DNA of 47,924 bases from DASSBG01 sp964583865 (GTDB lineage Bacteria > Pseudomonadota > Gammaproteobacteria > Xanthomonadales > Rhodanobacteraceae). Shown here piece by piece: positions 1-8,200 of this stretch (position 1 is its first letter; every line of letters begins with the position of its first letter). Position numbers and translations under genes: made by a program. Under the pieces are notes generated by a model. That model was not told the DNA's origin, did not search any database, and saw only the letters and a program-made list of their open reading frames with translations. The stretch covers positions 1 through 47,924 of the forward strand of contig CAZOXZ010000003.1 of the NCBI GenBank assembly GCA_964583865.1, written 5' to 3'.

Positions 1-1
1 G

Positions 2-430
2 GACATCCCGCCGGCGGACATCCCCGAGATCGACCCCGCCGAAGGCGTGCACGTGCGCGTGGCCGCCGGCACATTTGGCGGCGTCACCGGCCCCGTGAAT
101 GCCGTGGCGACCAAACCGATGTACCTCGACATCACGCTTGAACCGGGCGCGGACCTCGACGTGCCGGTACCCGAAAGCCACAACGCCTTCGCCTACGTGT
201 TCGAGGGCGACAGCGTGTGCATCGGCGAGGACGCGCTGAACTACCGGGAACTGGCCGTGTTGGGACGTGGTGACTCGGTGCATCTCCGCGCCGGTGACGT
301 CGCCGCGCGCCTGCTGCTGGTCGCCGGGAAACCGCTGCGCGAGCCGGTGGCGCGCTACGGCCCGTTCGTGATGAACACCAAGGAAGAGATCCACCAGGCC
401 ATGGCCGATTTCCAGGCCGGGCGCTTGTAG
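2..430 (+). CDS. Pirin family protein, C-terminal part (5' end outside window)
   Basis: The reading frame is open from base 2 and runs 142 residues to a TAG stop. The protein matches the C-terminal cupin domain of pirins: it has the GTFGGVTGPV segment, a short acidic loop, and the family-like end RYGPFVMNTKEEIHQAMADF. Pirins are bicupin, metal-binding cytoplasmic proteins; several bacterial members act as quercetin dioxygenases or bind partner enzymes. The metal-binding histidines lie in the N-terminal cupin, which is not in this window, so catalytic competence cannot be judged. The gene ends cleanly and is followed by about 400 bases without a convincing gene. Confidence 0.85.
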   Translation, partial: DIPPADIPEIDPAEGVHVRVAAGTFGGVTGPVNAVATKPMYLDITLEPGADLDVPVPESHNAFAYVFEGDSVCIGEDALNYRELAVLGRGDSVHLRAGDVAARLLLVAGKPLREPVARYGPFVMNTKEEIHQAMADFQAGRL

Positions 431-784
431 TTCACCACGGGATGCCGGCACAGAATAGGTGTAGGGAAGGGCTTGCGCCCTCCCCTCCCTCCGAACCGTG
501 CGTGTTGTGGTCCAACGGGTCTCGGACACCGAGCCAAGTCATCATGACTACTCAACCGAGAACTGCAATGACCAGACGGCACCTGCCACCCGAGCAGACG
601 CTTGAAGCCGCCAGCAAGGCTCCGGACGACGACATGAGCATCCGTACGGCATGTGAAACATTCGATGTGGGCCCCAAGGAGCCTGGGTGGCAGGAACCAT
701 GTGTGCGAGACACAGCCATTTTGAGAGCGATTTTTCGACCATTTGAGACGGATGCTGGTTGTTATTCAACGAAAATGGGCGGGA
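431..784. other. Gene-poor stretch, possible group II intron scar
   Basis: About 350 bases follow the pirin gene without a recognisable protein. On the minus strand, bases 485-525 read CACGCACGGTTCGGAGGG followed by a purine-rich/pyrimidine-rich hairpin (GGGAGGGCGCAAGCCCTTCCC at 460-480). This resembles the end of domain I of bacterial group II introns just ahead of the reverse transcriptase gene. No reverse transcriptase or domain V was seen, so at most this is a fragment. The open frames on both strands here have no family features. The resemblance is from memory of intron sequences and is weak. Confidence 0.3.
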
Positions 785-838
785 AATCAGGCCAAAATGC
801 ATAGCCGCAGCCGCTTGTGTTTCTGCTGCCCAAGCTCC
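785..838 (-). repeat. Dispersed intergenic repeat, copy 1
   Basis: Read on the minus strand this segment carries TTGGGCAGCAGAAACACAAG, then CGGCTGCGGCT and a TTTTGGCCTGATT tail. A nearly identical sequence ends the window (47870-47924, plus strand), and a shorter relative lies at 27336-27376. The plus-strand right end of this copy coincides with the start of a truncated MFS transporter, as expected if the repeat is the edge of an inserted element or a recombination point. Confidence 0.7.
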
Positions 839-846
839 TGATCGAA

Positions 847-1092
847 GTTTCCGTTGATTACGGTGGCAGTTCCGGTGCGGTCATGCAAACCGGCCAGCGC
901 ATCGGCACCTCGGTCGGCATTGCGATGATCACCGCCGCCGTGTTCGTCGCCCAGCAAGCCGCATCGTGGGATCTCGCCACCATCATCGACTTGGCCATCA
1001 TCGGCATCATTGTTGTCGTGGCACTTTTCTTTGCCTTTCTCGATCTGCGCTTTGGGCCTTTGCTACGCGCTAGCTTGACGCTATGCATATAA
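847..1092 (+). pseudogene. MFS drug transporter remnant (DHA2/EmrB type C-terminus)
   Basis: The frame encodes GGSSGAVMQTGQRIGTSVGI, a hallmark of the penultimate helices of 14-helix DHA2 multidrug exporters, followed by two hydrophobic stretches (AMITAAVFVA and IIDLAIIGIIVVVALFFAFLD). Only about 80 residues of an expected 450-500 remain. There is no plausible start: the upstream frame (GTG at 817) lies inside the dispersed repeat. The gene therefore lost its 5' end at the repeat boundary and is almost certainly non-functional. Its last codons run directly into the brnTA promoter. Confidence 0.65.
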
Positions 1093-1099
1093 TATGCAT
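1083..1099 (+). promoter_or_regulatory. brnTA operator: 17 bp palindrome over a TATAAT box
   Basis: The sequence ATGCATATAATATGCAT is a perfect inverted repeat with 8-base arms around a central A, and it contains a consensus -10 hexamer TATAAT (1088-1093). It ends 9 bases before the preferred brnT start (ATG 1109). BrnA antitoxins are DNA-binding autoregulators, so this is the likely operator. Its position makes the upstream ATG at 1094 an unlikely start. Confidence 0.7.
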
Positions 1100-1108
1100 A
1101 CTGGCTCT

Positions 1109-1375
1109 ATGGACATTGAGTTTGACCCAGCCAAGGCCGCTGCGAATCTAAAGAAACATCGGGTCAGCTTTGCTCACGCGGAGCAGGCGCTACGTGATTT
1201 ATCGGCAGCCACAATTGAAGATCCCGATGCGTCCGTCGAGCAGCGGCTAATTACGCTTGGCATGGACGCACTCGGGCGTATGTTGGTTGTGGTTCATACT
1301 CAGCGTGGCGAGCGGACGCGCATTATTTCCGCTCGGAAGGCAAGTCCCGGTGAGGCAAAGCAATATCATGCGTAA
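1109..1375 (+). CDS. brnT: BrnT-type toxin (ribonuclease)
   Basis: This 88-residue protein has the BrnT family pattern: an N-terminal EFDPAKAAANLKKHRVSF segment, and a C-terminal strand region GRMLVVVHTQRGERTRIISARKASPGEAKQY. BrnT toxins are small ribonucleases with a RelE-like fold that stop translation and are neutralised by BrnA. ATG 1109 is preferred over ATG 1094 because the latter sits inside the palindromic -10 region. The gene overlaps brnA by 8 bases, the usual toxin-first order of this family. The local sequence is visibly more AT-rich than the recBCD genes downstream, which fits recent acquisition. Confidence 0.9.
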   Translation: MDIEFDPAKAAANLKKHRVSFAHAEQALRDLSAATIEDPDASVEQRLITLGMDALGRMLVVVHTQRGERTRIISARKASPGEAKQYHA

Positions 1376-1613
1376 GGAATACGACTTTAGTAAAGGTAAA
1401 CGTGGTCCTGCTGTGAATTCTCCCGGCAAGACACGCATTACAATTATGCTCGACAACGACGTAATTGAAGCATTTCGAGAACAAGCTGAAGGAAAAGGCG
1501 TCGGCTATCAAACCGCTATTAACGAGGTGCTACGCAGTTACATTCTCGAAGATGCACCGCTTACAGCAAATACTCTGCGACAAATTCTTCGGCAAGAGTT
1601 GCGTGAAGCTTGA
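1368..1613 (+). CDS. brnA: BrnA-type antitoxin
   Basis: This 81-residue protein starts inside the end of brnT. It contains a basic N-terminus (MRKEYDFSKGKRG) and a ribbon-helix-helix-like segment with TRITIMLDNDVIEAFREQAE followed by GVGYQTAINEVLRSYI, typical of BrnA. BrnA dimers bind and inhibit BrnT and repress the operon through the palindrome at 1083-1099. Codon use is AT-rich compared with most of the window. The stop codon lies directly against an attC-like sequence, as in integron gene cassettes. Confidence 0.88.
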   Translation: MRKEYDFSKGKRGPAVNSPGKTRITIMLDNDVIEAFREQAEGKGVGYQTAINEVLRSYILEDAPLTANTLRQILRQELREA

Positions 1614-1672
1614 GCCCAACAGGGCGCTGCACCTGACCGCTATCCCGCTACGCTCCATAGCGGCAGGTGAGC
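1614..1672 (+). repeat. Integron attC-like hairpin without R' end
   Basis: Immediately after the brnA stop comes GCCCAAC, matching the RYYYAAC R'' core of attC recombination sites. Then comes a stem whose arms CACCTGACCGCTAT (1632-1645) and ATAGCGGCAGGTG (1659-1671) pair except for one unpaired base. An extrahelical base in an otherwise good stem is characteristic of attC. The closing GTTRRRY core is not seen after the stem, so the site is truncated or degenerate. No integrase gene is visible. The match is to the architecture, not to a known site. Confidence 0.45.
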
Positions 1673-1764
1673 TCTGGCGATCGCCACCAGCCAATACCGC
1701 CGGATGCGTGACCACACCAGCCGCGCCTGTGCGATGATTCCCACTGGTTTCGGCGGAGCTGAGC
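1673..1764. other. Intergenic, no feature recognised
   Basis: About 90 bases between the attC-like hairpin and the YeeE-like gene. There is no gene-like frame and no clear promoter. The sequence GGCGGAGCTGAGC just ahead of the ATG at 1765 could hold a weak ribosome binding site (GGAG). Confidence 0.4.
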
Positions 1765-2214
1765 ATGCACAGCATCACCTCGTTCACGCCCTGGGCCGGG
1801 CTGGCCGGCGGCGTCCTCATCGGCCTGGCCATCACGGTCTGGCTGCTGTTGTACGGTCGGGTTACCGGTTGCAGCGGCATTTTGCACGATGCGGTGGCCA
1901 GCGCACCGGACAAGGCGGGCGGATGGCAGGTGTTTTATCTGGCCGGTCTGGTATCCGGCGGACTGCTGTACCTGACATGGGGTGATGCCCTGCCCGGGCC
2001 GCAGTTCACGGTCGATCTGCAAGTCAGTTGGCCGTGGATGATCACCGCCGGGTTGCTGGTCGGCTTCGGCACGCGTCTGGGCCACGGCTGCACTTCCGGC
2101 CACGGCGTTTGCGGCCTGGCGCGGCTGTCGCCACGGTCACTGGTGGCCACGCTGGTCTTCATGGCCCTCGGCTTCGCCAGCGTGTTCGTCTTCCGTCACT
2201 TGTGGGGGCTTTGA
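1765..2214 (+). CDS. YeeE/YedE sulfur transporter, N-terminal half protein
   Basis: This 149-residue membrane protein has four or five hydrophobic helices. It has two conserved cysteine motifs of the YeeE/YedE (TsuA) thiosulfate transporter family: GRVTGCSGI near residues 29-37 and GHGCTSGHGVCGLARLSPRS in the second half. In full-length TsuA three cysteines pass thiosulfate through the membrane; two of them fall in this half. The next gene begins one base after this stop and supplies the other half, so the two probably form one heteromeric transporter. Two-gene versions of this family are common in Proteobacteria. Confidence 0.88.
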   Translation: MHSITSFTPWAGLAGGVLIGLAITVWLLLYGRVTGCSGILHDAVASAPDKAGGWQVFYLAGLVSGGLLYLTWGDALPGPQFTVDLQVSWPWMITAGLLVGFGTRLGHGCTSGHGVCGLARLSPRSLVATLVFMALGFASVFVFRHLWGL

Positions 2215-2215
2215 C

Positions 2216-2650
2216 ATGATGCGCCTGCTGGCATGGCTGTGCGGCACGCTGTTCGGACTGGGGCTCGGCATTTCCGGCATGATCAACCCGGCCAAGGTGC
2301 GCAATTTCCTGGACCTTGCCGGGAGCTGGGACCCTACCCTGGCGCTGGTGATGGGCGGCGCGCTGGCGGTCGCCTTGCCGGCCTTTGCCCTGGCACGCAG
2401 GCGAGCCCGGCCCGTCATCGAGGCCTCGTTCCACCTGCCGGAACGCCGCGACATCGACGCCCGGCTCGTCTCCGGCGCGGCCATCTTCGGCATCGGCTGG
2501 GGTCTGGCGGGCCTGTGCCCCGGTCCGGCCATTGCTGCCCTGGCCAGCTTTCAATGGCAGGTACTGGCTTTCGTTGCCGCCATGCTGGCCGGTCAGTGGC
2601 TGGCCGACCGGCTGACCGCCGCTGGCAACAGGACACGCGCCGCGCCATGA
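2216..2650 (+). CDS. YeeE/YedE sulfur transporter, C-terminal half protein
   Basis: This 144-residue membrane protein starts with ATGATG at 2216 (ATG 2219 also possible), one base after the upstream half. It carries the second YeeE repeat: GLGLGISGMINPAKVRNFLD, then a helix LALVMGGALAVALPAFAL, and the cysteine motif GLAGLCPGPAI that corresponds to the third cysteine of TsuA. The tail is short and basic. It is presumably translated together with its neighbour and assembles with it in the inner membrane to import thiosulfate or a related sulfur species. No sulfur-metabolism enzyme lies next to it in this window. Confidence 0.88.
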   Translation: MMRLLAWLCGTLFGLGLGISGMINPAKVRNFLDLAGSWDPTLALVMGGALAVALPAFALARRRARPVIEASFHLPERRDIDARLVSGAAIFGIGWGLAGLCPGPAIAALASFQWQVLAFVAAMLAGQWLADRLTAAGNRTRAAP

Positions 2651-2688
2651 CGGTCCGGGCTGGCACGGGACGCCATGCCCGGGCAAGC

Positions 2689-3093
2689 TCAGCCAGACAC
2701 CCAGTTGGCCACGCGCAGGCCGGCGACGCGCTGGAATTCCCGTTCGTTGTTGCTGACGACCACCAAACCAAGGCTGCGCGCATGGCCGGCGATCATCTGG
2801 TCATACGGACCAATGGGCGTTCCCTTGCCTGCCAGTTCCGCGCGGATCTGGCCTGTGTGCATGGCCGCCTGCGCGTCGTAGGGAAGAACCTCGAGCCTCG
2901 CCACGAAGCCCTCCATCACCGCCAGATTGGCACGCGGTCGGGAGGAATGTTCGCACCCATATGCCAGTTCCATCAGTGTCGCCGTGCTGATGGCCATTTG
3001 GCCCAGGTGCTGCCGAAACGCCCCGCGGACCACATCCGGCTTGTTACGGATGGTGTAAATGCAGATGCTGGTATCAAGCAGGTAACGCAGCAT
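2689..3093 (-). CDS. vapC: VapC toxin, PIN-domain ribonuclease (module 1)
   Basis: This 134-residue PIN-domain protein begins MLRYLLDTSICIY, placing the first metal-binding aspartate at residue 7. Further acidic residues follow: E42 in TLMELAYG and D98 in IGPYDQMIAGHA, with the VVVSNNEREF strand near the C-terminus. VapC toxins are Mg-dependent endoribonucleases, often cutting initiator tRNA or rRNA. ATG 3093 overlaps the vapB stop by one base (TGATG); a TTG at 3096 in frame is less likely. The module is on the same strand as recCBD and lies directly downstream of recD, so read-through from recD is possible. Confidence 0.92.
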   Translation of the reverse strand: MLRYLLDTSICIYTIRNKPDVVRGAFRQHLGQMAISTATLMELAYGCEHSSRPRANLAVMEGFVARLEVLPYDAQAAMHTGQIRAELAGKGTPIGPYDQMIAGHARSLGLVVVSNNEREFQRVAGLRVANWVSG

Positions 3094-3323
3094 CAAAGGT
3101 CGGCGCGATGCTGGTCGTCGGGCTGGTCTCGCTCAGCCATGAAGTCGGCATCCGCCGCCGGTTCATCAAACCAGGCGTCCCAGGTGGCTTCCTGCGGCGT
3201 GATGATGCGCTTGTTGCCTTCCACCACGATGCTGACCTCCTTCACGCCCTCGGGAAAAGCCACGTCCCTGGGCAGGCGTACCGCCTGGCTGCGATTGCTT
3301 TTGAAAAGTCTTGTCTGTCGCAT
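3093..3323 (-). CDS. vapB: VapB antitoxin (module 1)
   Basis: This 76-residue protein starts MRQTRLFKSNRSQAVRLP, the SpoVT/AbrB-type DNA-binding domain of VapB antitoxins, followed by an acidic, tryptophan-containing tail (TWDAWFDEPAADADF) that would bind VapC. The longer frame reaching to 3587 runs antisense to nothing useful and into recD, so ATG 3323 is chosen from homology. It shares RSQAVRLP and the VKEVSI/VKEVTI strand with the second VapB of this window at 12280, but the two differ enough to be separate modules. Confidence 0.9.
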   Translation of the reverse strand: MRQTRLFKSNRSQAVRLPRDVAFPEGVKEVSIVVEGNKRIITPQEATWDAWFDEPAADADFMAERDQPDDQHRADL

Positions 3324-3375
3324 GATCCGCGCTACATCATTCTCGGCTACCGGAACCATGGTTGCCCCACGCAGA

Positions 3376-3394
3376 GGATATGTCAACTGGATAT
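3376..3394 (-). promoter_or_regulatory. Likely vapBC-1 promoter region with ATATCC repeat
   Basis: On the minus strand a TTGACA hexamer (3386 to 3381) lies about 60 bases before vapB. It is flanked by two direct copies of ATATCC (plus-strand GGATAT at 3376-3381 and 3389-3394, 13 bases apart). The -10 box at the expected distance is poor. The repeated hexamer is a candidate VapB binding site. The region sits in the 79-base gap after recD. Confidence 0.45.
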
Positions 3395-3402
3395 ACGCCA
3401 GG

Positions 3403-5232
3403 TCAACAACCCGTTTGCAGCTTGTCCACCAAGCCGGAGGTACGGCGCGTGGAATGGCCGATGGCTTGGCGCAGGATGGCTGCGTTGCCGACCAGGGTGA
3501 CTTCGCGGCGGGCGCGGGTGATGGCGGTGTACAGGAGCTCGCGGCCCAGCACGCGCGCCGGTTGTGGCGGCAGGACGATGCTGACACGTCCGAACTCCGA
3601 GCCCTGGGCCTTGTGGATGGTCATGGCCCAGGCGCTGGTGTGCGCGGGCAACAGGCCCGTCGGTACCTCGCGCGTACCGTCGGTCTGCGGGAACACGGCC
3701 ACCAGGCGGCCGCTGGCGTCCGGCCAGACCACGCCGATGTCGCCATTGAAAAGGCCGGTTTCGTAGTCGTTCTGGCGCACCAAGAGCAGGCGCCCCTTGT
3801 AGTAGGCGGCATCGGTGCCGGCCTCGCTGCGAAGACGCCGGTCGATCGCCTCGTTGATGGCCTCGCTGCCATGCCGACCACGACGCAGTGCCGTCAACAG
3901 GCCGGCCTCGCCGCAAGCTGCCAGCGCCGCTGCGGGATTTTCGGCCCCGAGAATGGCTTGGCTGGCATGGCGGGTGCAGGCATTGACGGCGGCTTCCAGC
4001 CCGTCACTTGACCAGTTCACACCGGCGAAACAGCCCTGCGCCAGTCCATCGAGCACGGCATCGGTCTCGCCGGCCAGCACCTGGCCAGCCAGGGCGGCCA
4101 GGCCTTCGGCTTCGCCGAAACGCCAATTCTTGTGCAGCTCGATGACATGGTCGGCCAGCGCGGGGGCATCCGGATCCACCGCCGGCGCCGTGCCCAGCAC
4201 GCGCTCCAGGTCGCTTGCCAAACGCGGGCTGAAGCCATCGCCCGCCGCGGCGCGGCAGATCGATGACAGCACGTTGCCAGCCTCGACCGAGGCCAACTGG
4301 TTGCGATCGCCCAGGAGCACCAGCGTGGCCTCGGCCGGCAAGGCATCCAGCAGCCGCGCCATAAGCGGCATGTCGATCATGGAAGCCTCGTCCACCACCA
4401 GCACGTCCACGGGCAAGGGGTTGCCGGCATGGTGACGGTAGCGGTTCACGCCCGGCCGTGCCCCCAACAGCCGATGCAAGGTGGCCGCCTCGGCCGGCAT
4501 GGCCCGACGAACCTTGTCGCTGCATTGCTCCAGCACCGGCGAGTGACGCAAGGCCTCGACCATGCGCGCGGCGGCCTTGCCGGTGGGTGCGGCCAGGCGA
4601 ATGCGCAGTGGTTTGTCGCGATCGCCCGCCAACGCCAGCAGGGTGGCCAGCAGCGCCGCCACGGTATGCGTCTTGCCCGTGCCCGGCCCACCGGTGATGA
4701 CGGTCAGCCGCGAACGCAAACCAGCCACCACGGCCACGGCCTGCCAGTCGATTTCGCCCGCAGCCAACGGGAAGAACGGCGTCATGGCCGCCTTGATCGC
4801 GGCGGCATCCGGCGCATCGGCCAACGGCGCCAGCCGCGAGCGCAAGGCCTCGGCCACGATGCGCTCGAAGCGGTGGTAGCGCCGCAGGTACAGCCGACCG
4901 GCGTCGTCCAGCACCAGCGGCAGCAGCGCATCGTCGGCGGGGCTGGCCACCAGCCGGCTGGCGACCAGCGCCCGGCGCAGGGCAGCGCCATTCGGAAACG
5001 CCACGGGCTTGCCGTCGTCACCGGTCAGCAGCTCCGGCAAGTCATCCAGCGCCAGGCAACTATGGCCTTGCGCCAGGGCCTGCGAGGCGGCCGCCGTCGC
5101 CAGTGCCAGTTCCTCGCCGGCCTCACCGTCGAGTTCCAGCACCAGGCGCGCCAGTTCCAGGTCCAGCGGCGCCAGCACGCCCTTGCCATGCAGCATCATC
5201 AGCGATGCCATGCGCTTCTCCACGCCACTCAT
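3403..5232 (-). CDS. recD: RecD, alpha subunit of exonuclease V
   Basis: This 609-residue protein is the 5'-3' helicase subunit of RecBCD. Visible motifs are the Walker A loop TVITGGPGTGKTHTVAALL (about residue 180), Walker B VLVVDEASMID, the motif LVLLGDRNQLASVEAG, and the C-terminal UvrD-like motifs WAMTIHKAQGSEF and ELLYTAITRARREV. Length is close to E. coli RecD (608). ATG 5232 is chosen because it overlaps the recB stop (ATGA); an upstream in-frame start lies inside recB. With RecB and RecC it unwinds and degrades linear DNA, drives recombinational repair and destroys phage DNA. It is the last gene of recC-recB-recD. Confidence 0.97.
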   Translation of the reverse strand: MSGVEKRMASLMMLHGKGVLAPLDLELARLVLELDGEAGEELALATAAASQALAQGHSCLALDDLPELLTGDDGKPVAFPNGAALRRALVASRLVASPADDALLPLVLDDAGRLYLRRYHRFERIVAEALRSRLAPLADAPDAAAIKAAMTPFFPLAAGEIDWQAVAVVAGLRSRLTVITGGPGTGKTHTVAALLATLLALAGDRDKPLRIRLAAPTGKAAARMVEALRHSPVLEQCSDKVRRAMPAEAATLHRLLGARPGVNRYRHHAGNPLPVDVLVVDEASMIDMPLMARLLDALPAEATLVLLGDRNQLASVEAGNVLSSICRAAAGDGFSPRLASDLERVLGTAPAVDPDAPALADHVIELHKNWRFGEAEGLAALAGQVLAGETDAVLDGLAQGCFAGVNWSSDGLEAAVNACTRHASQAILGAENPAAALAACGEAGLLTALRRGRHGSEAINEAIDRRLRSEAGTDAAYYKGRLLLVRQNDYETGLFNGDIGVVWPDASGRLVAVFPQTDGTREVPTGLLPAHTSAWAMTIHKAQGSEFGRVSIVLPPQPARVLGRELLYTAITRARREVTLVGNAAILRQAIGHSTRRTSGLVDKLQTGC

Positions 5233-8200
5233 GCGACAGCCCTCCCCGGCGCGGCCAGGCATTCATCCAGCGCCGCCAGCAGCGCTACCGGCGGACGATC
5301 ACAGTGCACGCCCAGGCCCGGATGCGCTGCGCTCATGCCGCGCAGGAACAGGTAGCGCACGCCACCGAAGTCGCGTTCGGCATCGTAGGCACCGCCCAGC
5401 AGCTGCTTCAGCCAGCGATGCACGGCCACCGAATAAATGAGGTATTGCAAATCGTAACCGGCGCGCGCCACCTCGGCAGCCATGCCGGCGTCGTCGTAGT
5501 CGGCCCAGCGATCGCCCAGATGGTTGGTCTTGTAGTCGATAACCCACCATTGCCCATCCACCTTGCAGACCAGGTCGATGATGCCGTGCATCAAGCCCCG
5601 CAGCTTGCCGTGGATGCCACCGAAGCGCCCGCGCCCGAGCTGGTAGCCGTGCTCATGCAGCAAGGCCAGCGCGTCGGCCGGTTCGGCGCCGGCCATGCCG
5701 AAGTGGAAGCGCATTTCCGGACAACGCTGCGCGCGCGGAATGTCCACCAGCCGCGTGTCGCCGATGAAGGGTGCGTTCATGCTGGCCAGCAGCAACTGCG
5801 TCGTGGCCTGCGCGGCGTCCGTCTGCGCCTTGCCCACAAAGCCTCCCCGGCCGAGTTGCTCGGCGATGAGCCTGCTTTCCGCGGCCGGCGGCTCGGTGGC
5901 ATCGCGCCAGGCCTCGAAATCGGCGCGTTCGAGGATGGCGTGCACGGCACTGCCGAAACCGGCGCCGCGTGGCTGGCTGACCACCTCGGGCGCGTCGTTG
6001 GCCGCGGCCTCGGCCGGGACCTCTTCGTCGTGATCGGCCGGTGCATCCACCTGCACATCCCGCGCGCCGCGGTTGAGCTGCGAAAAGCTGTGCACCCACC
6101 AGTCGCATTGCAGAGTGCGCGTGAACTCGCGAGCCTTGCCCAGCGTGGATGCCTCGGCGTGCGCGGGCTTGCCGCAGGGCACCGTCGGCACATCGACCAA
6201 CCGCACCCGTCCGGGTGCATCGGCCACCAGCTTTGCGCCACCGGCTACCCCGGCCAGCACCTGCTGCAACACGCCGATACCCTTGGCACCTTTGGCCCGG
6301 GTCACGCCCATCCAGCAGGCACGTTTGGCGCGCGTGATGCCAACGTAGAGCAGTCGCACGCGCTCGGCCAGATCCTCGCCCTCGGCTTGCGCGATGGCCT
6401 CCTCGTCGGCCTCGTCCTTGCGCGTGATCAGGCGCTTCACGCGCCCGCCGTCACGGTGAAACCCGGCCAATTGGCCGACCTTGATTTCATGTGTACTGCA
6501 ATGGCCCATGAAGGGCAGGAACACCAGCTCGAACTCCAGGCCCTTGCTGGCATGCAGCGTCATCACCTGCACCCGCTCGGCATCGGACTCCAGACGCAAC
6601 TGGTCGTCTTCCTCGGGCTCGCCCGCATCGCGGATGGCCTCGGCCAGCCAGTCCCGCAGCGCCCGTGGCCCGGCCAACTCGTGGCCCATGGCCTGCAAGG
6701 CCTCGGCCAGTTGCATGTGGTTGGCCACCCGGCGCTCGCCGTCATCCAGCGCCAGCAGACGCGCGGCCTGCGCTTCGAGCACATCCTCCAGCATGGCGAG
6801 CACGCCACGCCTTTGCCACAGCCGCCGCCAATGCGCGAGGCTGGCAAAATCGTCATCGGCCACGCCGCCGGTGCCATCGGCACCCTGCAGGTCGGACAGC
6901 TTGCGGCCCAGCAGCACCGTGGCCAGCGCGCCGCGTACCAGCCCCAGCGACTGCGGCGCCAGCAAGGCATCCAGCAAGCGCAGCACGTCCATGGCCTCAT
7001 CGGTGCCGTAAATGCTTTGCTTTTGCACGCTGACCGCCGGCACGTTGACCGCCTGCAAGGCCGCCATCACCAGCTCGGCCTCCTTGTGCTTGTTGACCAG
7101 CACAGCGACATCACCCGGCTTCACCGGCTTGCCGTTAAGTTCGGCACGCGCCGGATCCAACAGGCCGGCGATCTCGCAGGCCACGCCCCGGGCCATGGCC
7201 GCGTTGATCTCGTCCACGTTGCCTGCATCGCTCTGCCACAAGGTCAGTGGCAGAACCTGCTCGCCGTCGATGTGCAGACAACCCTCGGGCTCACGGCCAC
7301 ACTCGACCGGCGTGAAGGCAATGCCCTCGGCCATGAAGGGATCGTCCACCTGGGTGAACAAGGCATCAATGGCCGCCAGCATGGCCGAGCTGGAGCGAAA
7401 ATTGCGCGGCAAGGTGCGCTTGCGAGCCACGCCCTCGGCCGCCGCCAGGTAGGTGTGCACGTCGCCGCCGCGGAAGGCGTAAATGGCCTGCTTCGGATCG
7501 CCAATCATCAGCAGCGAGCCGAAACCGTCGTACAGGGCCTGGAAGATGGCGTACTGGGCCGGGCTGGTATCCTGGAACTCGTCCACCATGGCATACGGGT
7601 ACTGCCGGCGCAGATCCGCGATCAATGCCGCCGCATGCGGGCCGGTGACGGCATCGCGCAAGGTCGCGATGAGGTCGGCGTAGGCGCGCCGGAGCAGCTC
7701 GCGCTTGCGCACGGCCAGGCGTTCGCGTGCCGCCTCGCGCAGCTCGTGCAGCAGGAGGGCCTGCAAGTCCAACTGCATTGCGAAAAGTTCGTCCACAGCA
7801 GTCAGTGGCGGCAATGCAGGGAAGTCACCGTACTGCTCGCGCGGTTTCTTGTTGATGGCCTTGTCGAGATTCTGCCAGGACAGCAGCTTCAGTTGCCCGT
7901 CGCTGACGTTCTCGCCTGCCATCAAAGCCCGTGCCGCAGCAACAAACTGGGCTGCTTCGTCGTCCTTGTATTTGGTCTTGCTGAGACGATGACCATCAAA
8001 CCATTCGTGGAACGTCGTGATGGCCTCGTCGCCGCCGGTTTGCCATGCCGTGACAAGTGCCTGGCGCGCGCCATCCATTTCGGTCTGGCCCGTCAGCGAA
8101 CCATCCGGCGCGGGTTCCAGTTGCCCATCAAAATGCACCACGTCAGCCAGCCGTCGTGCCAGCCCATCCGGATCGCCCGCCAACACCACCAACGCCCGCA

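Noticed and set aside
431..790. Protein-coding gene in the gap after pirin
   Set aside because: Frames on both strands have no ribosome site, no family motifs and skewed composition; the DNA looks like element remains.
1075..1093. TTGACG and TATAAT as a promoter pair for brnT
   Set aside because: Only seven bases separate the hexamers, far short of 16-18; the TATAAT box may still be used with a different -35.
2233..4011. Plus-strand frame of 592 codons across the YeeE half, vapBC and recD
   Set aside because: It overlaps several strongly supported genes in other frames or on the other strand, and its product has no recognisable features.
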